Part shown: positions 34,120 to 41,645 of the stretch, one piece after another
Layout of the letters: the number at the start of each line of letters is the position of its first letter
Numbering within the stretch: the stretch's first letter is position 1
Assembly (NCBI RefSeq): GCF_004208415.1
Contig: NZ_CP035758.1
Coordinates: 7,750,001 to 7,814,000, forward strand
Source of the DNA: Ktedonosporobacter rubrisoli
Lineage (GTDB): Bacteria > Chloroflexota > Ktedonobacteria > Ktedonobacterales > Ktedonobacteraceae
Reading direction: 5' to 3'
DNA: 64,000 bases
Translations under genes and position numbers: made by a program
Notes under the pieces: generated by a model
Database searches by the model: none
What the model was told of the DNA's origin: nothing
Seen by the model: the letters and a program-made list of their open reading frames with translations, nothing else

Positions 34120-34192
34120 ATGCATCCTTATCTTGCAATGAATGAATATTTTATTCATTGATAAGTATAATTGGTAGGATGCATATTGTCAA
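34120..34192 (-). promoter_or_regulatory. Promoter with nested inverted repeats upstream of the monooxygenase
   Basis: On the minus strand TTGACA (34187-34192), a 17-bp spacer and TATACT (34164-34169). An inner inverted repeat AATGAATA (34141-34148)/TATTCATT (34152-34159) lies at the expected start of transcription, and an outer repeat ATGCATCCT (34120-34128)/AGGATGCAT (34176-34184) encloses it, its right arm in the promoter spacer. This looks like a TetR- or MarR-type control site for the monooxygenase gene. Confidence 0.65.
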
Positions 34193-34313
34193 GCTCAGGT
34201 CGTGGAGCAAAGTGGCGAGGAAAGCCTTGCCTGGTCGTAGCGGCGCATAGCGCAAGAGGCCTGTCAGTGCGATCCTGACGGAAAGATACGACGTACCATA
34301 TAACTGTAAAAGT

Positions 34314-34386
34314 GGTTCATTGGGTGAAGCTTCGGACGCGAATACTGGCTTGAAGTCCCTTTGTCCGACTTTTCACCCAATGAACC
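34314..34386 (-). repeat. 73-bp hairpin element, possible tetR terminator
   Basis: Perfect 15-bp outer arms GGTTCATTGGGTGAA (34314-34328) and complement (34372-34386), with a second 6-bp pairing TCGGAC/GTCCGA inside (34332-34337 and 34363-34368). On the minus strand the stem is followed by ACTTTTAC, so it might end tetR transcription, but the length and perfection also fit a dispersed palindromic repeat. Confidence 0.6.
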
Positions 34387-34538
34387 ATGAGCTACACAGA
34401 TATGGCTTATTGGAGTCTTCTCTCAGCCATTTTCTGCCAGATTCACTATTTGCAGTCAGTGCTACTAGAGCTAGAAGAGGCCGAGAAGAGCGTGCAAAAG
34501 GTTCTTCATGGTCGTGCTACCTCCTCCAAGAGCAGTCA

Positions 34539-35158
34539 TTACCAGCTCCTCGCCTCCTTGAGCAGAGCAACGATCAGGCGCCAGCAGGAAGTGGCGATCT
34601 GCTCGGGGGAACAGGTCTTCCTTGTTCAAGCCACCAGACGATGGTATCAATGAGCAGTGCATCGACAAGAGCAGGGACGTACTCGGAAATGATTGCCTGA
34701 TTGCCCATCCCCTGCTTTCCATTGGGCGTTGAGCAATGTTCTTGCTTGCGCTCGCTCCTCACTTCGGCCAGATAGGCTCGGATATGGTCCGCAAACCAGG
34801 GACTCCCCTTTCCACTGAGCAGCACGCGATAGAGCCGTTCATATCCAGCGAAGTGCTCGAAGAACTTCACCCACCGTTGCGGAACAAGAGCATTTTGCAG
34901 ATCGAGGCTCAGGGATGCATAAGGATGTGGGCCAATGTCGCGGATAAAGGTTTGCATGGCTTCCTTAAAAATCTGCTCGACCAGATCATATTTATCCTGA
35001 TAATAGCGATAAAACGCTGCGCGGCTCACCATCGCGCGCGAAGCTAACTCTCCCACGGTAATCGCGTCGAAGCCGCGCTCCTCAATCAACTCAAGCAGAG
35101 CTTCCCGCAACAGCTTTCGTGTCCGTTTCGCACGCAAATCATTGGAGTTCTGAGACAC
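34539..35158 (-). CDS. TetR-family regulator, C-terminus frameshifted
   Basis: The unbroken frame ends at 34574 (194 aa, ending VPPSRSPLPAGA). The helix-turn-helix is ITVGELASRAMVSRAAFYRYYQDKYDLVEQ near 33-62. A single extra C in the C5 run at 34605-34609 would instead give WLEQGRPVPPEQIATSCWRLIVALL and a 206-aa protein ending at 34539, which matches typical TetR_C endings. The affected part is the last ligand-domain helix, so DNA binding may be kept. It is divergent from the oxidoreductase-MFS pair and is their likely repressor. Confidence 0.88.
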
Positions 35159-35262
35159 TTTGCGCTCCTTGTCGAAGCTGAGACAATTCTCCTGGATTGC
35201 TCCTTGTTTCCATCGCTCGGCCAGACTATCCTTTGGATATGACAGCTTGTCTTCTCACAATC

Positions 35263-35291
35263 AGTATGTCACGAATCAATGTTGCTGTCAA
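35263..35291 (-). promoter_or_regulatory. Promoter of tetR with adjacent dyad
   Basis: On the minus strand TTGACA (35286-35291), 17-bp spacer, CATACT (35263-35268). A dyad CACC-AAT-GGTG (35311-35321) sits between the divergent tetR and oxidoreductase genes and is a candidate TetR operator. The plus-strand promoter was not clear. Confidence 0.6.
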
Positions 35292-35352
35292 AAATCATGG
35301 GACAGTTCGTCACCAATGGTGAACAAATAAGAGCACATAAAGGAGTTTGTTC

Positions 35353-36330
35353 ATGCGTCTTGTTAAAGCTCATAAATATGGAGTGCCAGAAGTATTACAG
35401 GTAGTAGAGCAAGCAGAGCCACAGCTCGGTCCTGGCCAGGTCATGATCAAGGTCATGGCATCGGGCATTGGTTTTGGAGAAACATTTGCACGTCGTGGAA
35501 AGTATCCATCATCCTTCCCACTCCCTTTTGAACCGGGCTGGGAAGTTGGCGGGCAGATTATTCACGTCGGAGAGGGCGTTGATCCGTCGTTGGTAGGCTT
35601 GCTTGTGCTTGCAAGCAACTCGGGTGGGAGAGGGTATGCAGACCTATTTGTTGTCAACGCCGATGCGGTTTTACCAGTTCCCGCAAAGGTATCCATTGAG
35701 CAGGCGACTGCGGCCTTTCTCTCGGGGCAGGTCGCTTTCGGCGTCCTCTCGGCGGTGCGTGTCCAACCAGGCGAGACCGTGCTGATCACGGCTGCGGCAG
35801 GTGCTATCGGTTCTCTGTTACTCCAACTGGCGAAAGCAGCAGGGGCAGGTGCCGTGATTGGTGCGGCGCGAGGCAAGGAGAAGGGCGTTGTTCTCTCGCA
35901 GCTAGGGGCAGATGCGACCATTGACTACAGCGAGGATAACTGGGTAGAACGGGTACGCGAGATCACGGGAGGCAAGGGGGCCGATGTGGTGATTGATTCG
36001 GTGGGAGGAGCCATCGGAAGAGGAGCATTAGATGCAACAGCGAACGTTCATGGTCGTCTGGGTATCTTCGGGATTTCATCGGGTGCAGGGATTACGATAG
36101 AAACGTTGAACCTGGCAAGGCGGGGCATTACCGTGGTTGGTGCCCTCGGAATCATGATGGCCGCCCCAGAGCAAGAGAAACACGCCTGGAGCCGGGAAGT
36201 GCTTTCTTGCGTTGCTGCTGGTCGCCTCAGAGCGGTCATCGGCCAGACTTATCCTTTAGAGCAAGCTGCGGAGGCGCATGCAGCCCTTGAGGAACGTCGG
36301 ACGATAGGAAAAGTGCTGCTTCTTCCATGA
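35353..36330 (+). CDS. MDR-family quinone oxidoreductase-like protein
   Basis: 325 aa from the ATG at 35353, eight bases after AAGGAG. The medium-chain reductase fold: GVPEVLQVVEQAEPQLGPGQV, the glycine-rich VLITAAAGAIGSLLLQLAKAAG (about 139-160), ADVVIDSVGGAIG, and the end YPLEQAAEAHAALEERRTIGKVLL. It lacks the catalytic zinc cysteines, so it is a zinc-independent NADPH:quinone reductase type. The stop overlaps the MFS start (ATGA), so the two are coupled; together with the divergent TetR gene this looks like a xenobiotic detoxification and efflux unit. Confidence 0.9.
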   Translation: MRLVKAHKYGVPEVLQVVEQAEPQLGPGQVMIKVMASGIGFGETFARRGKYPSSFPLPFEPGWEVGGQIIHVGEGVDPSLVGLLVLASNSGGRGYADLFVVNADAVLPVPAKVSIEQATAAFLSGQVAFGVLSAVRVQPGETVLITAAAGAIGSLLLQLAKAAGAGAVIGAARGKEKGVVLSQLGADATIDYSEDNWVERVREITGGKGADVVIDSVGGAIGRGALDATANVHGRLGIFGISSGAGITIETLNLARRGITVVGALGIMMAAPEQEKHAWSREVLSCVAAGRLRAVIGQTYPLEQAAEAHAALEERRTIGKVLLLP

Positions 36331-37880
36331 AAGATGGACATGGGCAAAGACGATGGGAACGCCTTCCGGCAGACGAGAGGGCAATGAAAGGATTGGAGAT
36401 GAAAAAAGTGAAGCAGGAGCCTGAAGCTCGCCGATGGTGGACCCTGGTGGTCATTCTCGCGGCAACTTTCATGGCGATCCTCGATAATAATATTGTCAAT
36501 GTGGCTATTCCCTCGATTCAGCAGGCATTGCGGGCCGACTTTGCGCAAATTGAGGCAGTGATTGCAGGGTATGCCCTTGCATATGCAGTGATGTTGGTGA
36601 CTGGCGGGCGATTAGGCGACCTGTATGGACGAAAACGGCTCTTTCAGACAGGGATGCTTGGTTTCACGCTCGCTTCGCTGCTGTGTGGCCTGTCCCCTAC
36701 AGCCTTCGTGCTGATTGCAGCCCGCCTGCTCCAGGGACTTGCAGCCTCGCTGATGGTCCCGCAAGTGCTGGCACTGATTCAGGTCAACTTTGTCGCCAGA
36801 GAGCGAGGCATCGCCTTTGGTTTCTATGGGGCTACCTTTGGGCTAGCCTCCATCGCTGGGCAGATCGTCGGAGGCTTTCTCATCAGTAGCAATGCGTTTG
36901 GACTCGGTTGGCGCACGGTGTTTCTCATCAATGTGCCCATCGGGCTGCTGACCATGCTTGCAGCGTTTCCACTCCTTCGCGAGTCAACTGCTGATACGGC
37001 CCGTCGCTTAGATCTGCCTGGCGTGGGACTGTTGACAGCAGGATTGTTGCTGCTCGTCTATCCGCTGGTCGAGGGACGCAATGTCGGATGGCCCTCGTGG
37101 ACCTTCATCAGCATGGTTCTTGCTGTTGGCGTCCTGGCGCTCTTTCTGCTGTATGAACAGCGCGTTTCGCGCAGCGGAGGTGAACCGCTTGTACCGCTCT
37201 CGCTGTTTAGAGAGCGCGTATTTAACCTGGGAATGGTCACGCTGCTCGTCTTCTATAGCGGCTTATCGTCCTTCTTCTTCGTCTTGTCGTTGTATCTCCA
37301 GATCGGACTTGGTTTCTCGCCCCTGGCAGCAGGGTGGACTTTTGTGCCGTTAAGCCTGAGTTTTGCCATCAGCTCGCTGGCGAGTCCGCGCCTGATTCCG
37401 AGGCTTGGAGCCTGGGTTGTACGTGGCGGGACGATCATCATGATCACAGGGGACCTATGGACCCTGCTCGTTGTCCAACAGGCAGAGATGGCTGTACATG
37501 CGCAGCCATTGTTGTTGCCGTTCCTTGTCATGGGGATCGGCGAAGGAATGGTCCTTGCGCCGCTGCTCCCGATGATCTTGGGCAGTATTCACACCCAACA
37601 CGCTGGAGCGGCTTCTGGCGTGCTCACCACGACCATGCAAATCGCTGGTGTCCTCGGCGTGGCAGTTATTGGCCTCCTGTTCTTTGGCGTTCTCGGCCAG
37701 AGACTCCCAGCACAGCCTCTCCAGCTTGCACAGACCTATGGGCATGCATTTGTGATCTCGCTGGAAGCGATTATTCTTCTGGCGGGTATGACCTTGATCT
37801 GTATCATTGTGCTTTCCTCCGCGAAACGAGCGGGAAAAAGTGAACCAGTAAGAACATCGTCTTCAAAGACGGCAGTGTGA
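36327..37880 (+). CDS. DHA2-type MFS drug efflux transporter (EmrB/QacA family)
   Basis: 517 aa by the overlapping ATG at 36327; an internal ATG at 36399 (MKKVKQEPEARRWW) with GGATTGGAG upstream is a strong alternative. About 14 hydrophobic segments follow. The first helix, ATFMAILDNNIVNVAIPSIQ, carries the DHA2 motif D1, and GGRLGDLYGRKRLFQTGM is the MFS motif A. Motif C lies near GATFGLASIAGQIVGG. It exports drugs or metabolites by proton antiport. Regulation by the divergent TetR is inferred from gene order. Confidence 0.9.
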   Translation: MKDGHGQRRWERLPADERAMKGLEMKKVKQEPEARRWWTLVVILAATFMAILDNNIVNVAIPSIQQALRADFAQIEAVIAGYALAYAVMLVTGGRLGDLYGRKRLFQTGMLGFTLASLLCGLSPTAFVLIAARLLQGLAASLMVPQVLALIQVNFVARERGIAFGFYGATFGLASIAGQIVGGFLISSNAFGLGWRTVFLINVPIGLLTMLAAFPLLRESTADTARRLDLPGVGLLTAGLLLLVYPLVEGRNVGWPSWTFISMVLAVGVLALFLLYEQRVSRSGGEPLVPLSLFRERVFNLGMVTLLVFYSGLSSFFFVLSLYLQIGLGFSPLAAGWTFVPLSLSFAISSLASPRLIPRLGAWVVRGGTIIMITGDLWTLLVVQQAEMAVHAQPLLLPFLVMGIGEGMVLAPLLPMILGSIHTQHAGAASGVLTTTMQIAGVLGVAVIGLLFFGVLGQRLPAQPLQLAQTYGHAFVISLEAIILLAGMTLICIIVLSSAKRAGKSEPVRTSSSKTAV

Positions 37881-38021
37881 AGATTGCTCCCGGAGAAATG
37901 AGCTTTTTTGACGAGAAGATACTGTCAGGCCAAGAGGGCTCCTTGCTGAACAAGCGCGCGAGCCCTTCAGGGATAGCTATAGGCCGAACTTCCAAGCCAG
38001 GGTAGCGGGCCTGTGGGACCG

Positions 38022-38714
38022 CTATGCTTCGGAAGCCAGGTTTAGGCGATCAGTTGCCTGGGTCATTGCTCCTGCATTGAGCAGCAAGGTGATGGCCGTA
38101 ACCAGGACCCAGAGCGCTTGCAGGCTGAGCACGATGATGGTGAGCAGAGGAGTTGTGAAAAGGCCGATGAAGCCGGCCAGGACAAAGGCAACTCCCAGAG
38201 CGAAGGCCACATAGCCGAAGGCCAGCGGTAGGAGGCGCGAGCTAATCAGGATCGTGCCAAGAGAAAGGAAGATAACCGGCGCCGGCACGATCGCATAGAC
38301 GTAGGTAAACATCGACATAGCGTCAAAGGCTGCCAGCGAGGAAGTTGGATGCCCACTGAGCGCGGCCTGCGCGAGAGCGATCGTGAAGACTCCCTCAACC
38401 AGGACCACAGCGAGGAGAACTGTAGAGCCAACGATAGTGAGTAGACCGGCCAGGCTGCTTACGCGCCCGGCTCGCTGGACAAGGGCAAGAAAGAAGATAA
38501 CCGAAAAGAGTGAGCCGGTGGCCTGCAGCCAGGTGCCCATAAACCAGAGGTTACGATAGGCTTTCCCCAGGTTTACCACCTGAGCGACAGTAGTATCGGG
38601 CGGCAGTTGGGCCAGACCAACGCTAAAGCCGATGCCAAAGTAAAGACCGAGCAGGATTGTGCCAAGGATACCGCAGAGTGCAATCAGGATACGAGCTAGT
38701 CGTGCAGACATCAT
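38022..38714 (-). CDS. Six-helix membrane protein, unknown function
   Basis: 230 aa. Six or seven hydrophobic helices are visible (ILIALCGILGTILLGLYFGIG; SLFSVIFFLALV; LLTIVGSTVLLAVVLVEGVF; PVIFLSLGTILISS; FALGVAFVLAGFIGLF; SLQALWVLVTAITLLL). No catalytic motifs and no family I can name with confidence; the pattern resembles DUF4386-like proteins. Convergent with the MFS gene, from which it is separated by 140 bp. No promoter stands out upstream, where a repeat-rich gap follows. Confidence 0.6.
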   Translation of the reverse strand: MMSARLARILIALCGILGTILLGLYFGIGFSVGLAQLPPDTTVAQVVNLGKAYRNLWFMGTWLQATGSLFSVIFFLALVQRAGRVSSLAGLLTIVGSTVLLAVVLVEGVFTIALAQAALSGHPTSSLAAFDAMSMFTYVYAIVPAPVIFLSLGTILISSRLLPLAFGYVAFALGVAFVLAGFIGLFTTPLLTIIVLSLQALWVLVTAITLLLNAGAMTQATDRLNLASEA

Positions 38715-38828
38715 TTGTCACCTTTCGCTCAAGAAAAACAACTACCTGAGATGCAGATTATAAGCCCACATTCTTACTTTACTCATCATTTTACCATATC
38801 TGACGGAATTATATAGAAGATTTGCTTA

Positions 38829-39044
38829 ATGTCAGAGCTTTCCCTGTGTGGTTTTGTGCTGCTGGCGGCGAAGGGAAGGGAAAAATTTGAGGGCTCGCGC
38901 CCCCAAGCCCCTTGGTTAAGGGCCAAATCCGCTAAATCGCAGCGCCCTCTTAACAATCCCGTTTTGGAGAACTAGAAAACCCTATTGATGTCAGAGCTTT
39001 CCCGTTGTGGTTTTTATGCTGCTGGCGGCGAAGAGGCGGGAAAT
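38829..39044. repeat. Direct repeats with hairpin-forming ends
   Basis: Copy 1 (38829-38884) and copy 2 (38988-39044) both begin ATGTCAGAGCTTTCCC and share TGTGGTTTT, then TGCTGCTGGCGGCGAAG and a final GGGAAA. In each copy TTTCCC pairs with GGGAAA, and copy 2 extends the stem with matching G and C. The segment between them (38889-38965) matches 58981-59033 in the opposite orientation, including CTTAACAATCCC. Confidence 0.65.
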
Positions 39045-39151
39045 GTAGGGGAGATTAAAACCAATCCCTGCGGCCTGGAATGCGTGCTTTTGAGTCAAAA
39101 TCACCCTTCCCTCTGAACATCCAGAGAGGATAGAAGCACGCGGAGTGAAAT

Positions 39152-39264
39152 TTTGCCAGTACATTGACATAACAAGTGAATTCATACGATTCTATAAGGA
39201 ATAAATGAATACTGGCAAATTGCTATCAAGCTCGATACTCAAGAATACCACTCCATGCTATAAT
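39152..39264 (+). promoter_or_regulatory. Inverted repeat and -10 upstream of the nucleoside ABC operon
   Basis: TTTGCCAGTA (39152-39161) and TACTGGCAAA (39210-39219) form a perfect 10-bp inverted repeat; a good -10 TATAAT (39259-39264) lies about 70 bp before the first permease gene, with a poor -35 (TACTCA). The repeat could bind a repressor. No purine riboswitch was recognised. Confidence 0.45.
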
Positions 39265-39336
39265 AGGATGTCACAATTATCTTTCCCAACCAAGACGAAA
39301 TTTTCGCAACACCTTGCACATTAGGAGGAAGCCACT

Positions 39337-40680
39337 ATGGCTGTGCCAACAGTGCAACGCAAGGCCGCTGGAGAACACCCTCCAGAGCCAAAATTGCAGG
39401 TCTTGATGCGTAAGCTCAGCGCATCTTTGGGTCGCCCGCTCTTCGCAGTAATTCTGGCAATGATCGCAGGTGGCATTGTCATTATGATCACGTCAGGCGG
39501 CTCAATCGTCGACCGCTTCGATGCAGCACTTAACGCATACCAATCGCTGTATATGGGATCGTTTGGCGATCCACAGGGCCTTTCTTTTACGCTGGTTAAA
39601 GTGGGGCCGCTTATCTTTACTGGAATATCTGTAGCCATTGCCTTTCGGGCCGGCCTCTTTAACATTGGAGCAGAGGGTCAGCTGGCCGTGGGAGCAATGA
39701 CTGCCGGCATCATCGCGCTCAAGGCTCCGCACTGGCCGGGCTGGGTGCTCATCCCGCTCATGCTGATTGCGAGCATGCTGGTCGGGGCTATTTGGGGTGG
39801 CATTGTGGGTGCGCTCAAAGCCTGGCGAGGTGCTCATGAGGTCGTAACGACGATCATGCTTAACTGGATCGCCTTTTACGTAACCGATTATCTTATCGAT
39901 GGACCGTTTAAAGCCCCTAATCAAGCTACGCAGACATCTTCGATCCCTGCCCAGGCCACGCTACCGCGCTTATCTACGCTTTATAACGAAACCCTGGGCC
40001 TCTTTTTACCAAAAATTGATCCCTATGCATATACTGTAGATGTAACTATTCTCATTGCTCTGCTTGCTCTGGTGGTCTACTGGTTTATCACTTCGCGCAC
40101 GACCTTTGGCTATGAGATCCGTGTGCTTGGCCAGAATCCCAAGGCCGCAAAATATGCGGGCATCCACATTAACCGCAACCTGTTCCTGGCCATGGCCCTG
40201 GCTGGTGCCTTCTCCGGCCTGGCGGGTGCCACCCGCTTAATGGGTCAGTCTCCCTATAACCTGATTGGTGCAACCTTCAGCATTGACACGACTGGCTTCG
40301 ACGCCATTGGTGTTGCCCTGTTGGGGCATACGACCTCTATTGGCATTCTACTCGGTGGCCTGCTCTTTGGCGGTCTGCGTCAGGGTGGAAGTTTTATGCA
40401 GTTGAACGCCAATGTGCCCGGCGACCTGGTGTATATTATCCAGGCCCTTGTGCTCTTTAGTATCGCCTCAGAATTTTTGCCGGCGATCAGGCGTGGTCTG
40501 CGCCGCGTTTTTCGGATTGGCAATAAAGTGACAGAGACCCCGGTGCTGGTGACCAGGACTGGTGCGACTCTGGTTGAGATGTCGGCGCTGGAGAGCGAGG
40601 ACATTCAGAATGAAGACAGCGATAGTGTCACGCCAGCCGCTTCGCGTGAACATAGCGCTGATCGGGTAGAGGAGGAATGA
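39337..40680 (+). CDS. Nucleoside-type ABC permease (NupP/YufP-like)
   Basis: 447 aa, with GGAGG before the ATG. A BPD_transp_2 permease with about nine helices: LFAVILAMIAGGIVIMITSGG, then FRAGLFNIGAEGQLAVGAMTAGIIAL and IMLNWIAFYVTDYLIDGPF, and the EAA-like GYEIRVLGQNPKAAKYAGIHINR. GLFNIGAEGQ is the shared signature of nucleoside and simple-sugar importers. The C-terminal 50 residues are acidic and non-conserved. It overlaps the next permease by 4 bp (ATGA). The BmpA lipoprotein that would deliver substrate is not in the window. Confidence 0.9.
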   Translation: MAVPTVQRKAAGEHPPEPKLQVLMRKLSASLGRPLFAVILAMIAGGIVIMITSGGSIVDRFDAALNAYQSLYMGSFGDPQGLSFTLVKVGPLIFTGISVAIAFRAGLFNIGAEGQLAVGAMTAGIIALKAPHWPGWVLIPLMLIASMLVGAIWGGIVGALKAWRGAHEVVTTIMLNWIAFYVTDYLIDGPFKAPNQATQTSSIPAQATLPRLSTLYNETLGLFLPKIDPYAYTVDVTILIALLALVVYWFITSRTTFGYEIRVLGQNPKAAKYAGIHINRNLFLAMALAGAFSGLAGATRLMGQSPYNLIGATFSIDTTGFDAIGVALLGHTTSIGILLGGLLFGGLRQGGSFMQLNANVPGDLVYIIQALVLFSIASEFLPAIRRGLRRVFRIGNKVTETPVLVTRTGATLVEMSALESEDIQNEDSDSVTPAASREHSADRVEEE

Positions 40681-41630
40681 CCGTGTTCTTGCAGATATTC
40701 TTGCGTGTGCTGTCCTCTAGCGATCTATGGGCGGCAACCCTGCAATTTGGGGCTCTGCTCTTGCTTCCGGCGCTGGGAGGGCTTATCTCGGAGCGCAGTG
40801 GCGTCATCAACATTGCCATGGAAGGTATGATGCTCACGGGAGCCTATGCCGGCGTGATGACGGCCAGGGCTACCAATAGCGTGATCGGTGGAGTGATTGG
40901 AGCCATTGTGGCTGGCGCGCTCATTGCGCTTGTCCATGCGATCGTCTCGATTAATTTTAAGGCCGATCAGATTGTGAGCGGGATTGCGATAAATATCGCG
41001 GCGCTTGGCCTTACTAACTTTCTTTTGCCGATCCAGACCGGTGGTCAGGGCGTGCCATCTTTAGGCAATGCCTTGCGTTTGCCCAATGTATCGTGGGGGC
41101 CGCTCTCCCATATCCCCTTCCTGGGTCCTGTGTTTTTTCAGCAGAACATCATCTTCTATGTGGCCATACTAATTTTGCTTGGTATCCAGCTTCTGCTTTT
41201 CCGCACTAATATTGGCCTGCGCATTCGGGCCGTGGGCGAGCATCCACAGGCCGCCGATACTGCCGGGGTAAACGTGCGCCTGGTACGCTATTGCTGTGTG
41301 CTGGCCGGCGGTGCGCTCTCCGGTCTCTCCGGGGCCTTCCTCTCGCTGGGCATTGCCGGCATCTTCAACTCTAATATGACCGCAGGCACAGGCTTTATCG
41401 CCCTGGCCGCGATGGTCTTCGGAAAATACCTTCCCTGGTGGACGGCAGCAGCGTGTATTGTCTTTGGGCTTGGCGAGGCGCTGAGTGTGCGCCTGCAGGA
41501 CACGGGGATTAGCCCGAATTTGTTGAGTACGCTGCCCTACATCCTGACCTTAATCGCCCTGGTTGGCATTGTGGGTCGCACTGTGGCCCCGGCCGCCGAT
41601 GGCATTCCCTACGAGCCAGGATCAGAGTAA
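40677..41630 (+). CDS. Nucleoside-type ABC permease (NupQ/YufQ-like)
   Basis: 317 aa. Second membrane subunit, with the paralogous signature ERSGVINIAMEGMMLTGAYAGV near 38-60 and IGLRIRAVGEHPQAADTAGVNVRLVRY as cytoplasmic loop to the ATPase. Eight to ten helices. It starts inside the upstream permease stop and ends 15 bp before the ATPase gene, so all three genes are one unit. Substrate assigned by similarity to the nucleoside group, not by residue evidence. Confidence 0.9.
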   Translation: MTVFLQIFLRVLSSSDLWAATLQFGALLLLPALGGLISERSGVINIAMEGMMLTGAYAGVMTARATNSVIGGVIGAIVAGALIALVHAIVSINFKADQIVSGIAINIAALGLTNFLLPIQTGGQGVPSLGNALRLPNVSWGPLSHIPFLGPVFFQQNIIFYVAILILLGIQLLLFRTNIGLRIRAVGEHPQAADTAGVNVRLVRYCCVLAGGALSGLSGAFLSLGIAGIFNSNMTAGTGFIALAAMVFGKYLPWWTAAACIVFGLGEALSVRLQDTGISPNLLSTLPYILTLIALVGIVGRTVAPAADGIPYEPGSE

Positions 41631-41645
41631 AGAGGATATCGCGAT

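Larger units (their letters stand above)
33846..34538. other. Intergenic region between the FAD monooxygenase and TetR genes
   Basis: About 690 bp with no credible gene. Two overlapping minus-strand frames of 68 codons (33869-34121) have no convincing ribosome site or similarity. The region contains the nested palindrome and promoter at 34120-34192 and the 73-bp hairpin at 34314-34386, described separately. Confidence 0.45.
38715..39336. other. Repeat-rich intergenic region before the nucleoside ABC genes
   Basis: About 620 bp without a gene. It holds two 55-bp imperfect direct repeats with a shared GC-rich spacer (38829-39044), an inverted repeat (39152-39219) and the likely -10 of the ABC operon (39259-39264). 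A 64-codon minus frame (38991-39185) lies over the second repeat and has no support. Confidence 0.5.

Noticed and set aside
33869..34121. Two overlapping minus-strand frames of 68 codons before the monooxygenase
   Set aside because: No convincing ribosome sites and low-complexity translations; more likely part of the untranslated leader.
34320..34700. Plus-strand frame of 126 codons over the hairpin and the tetR end
   Set aside because: It is the complement of tetR and of the 73-bp inverted repeat and shows no family features.
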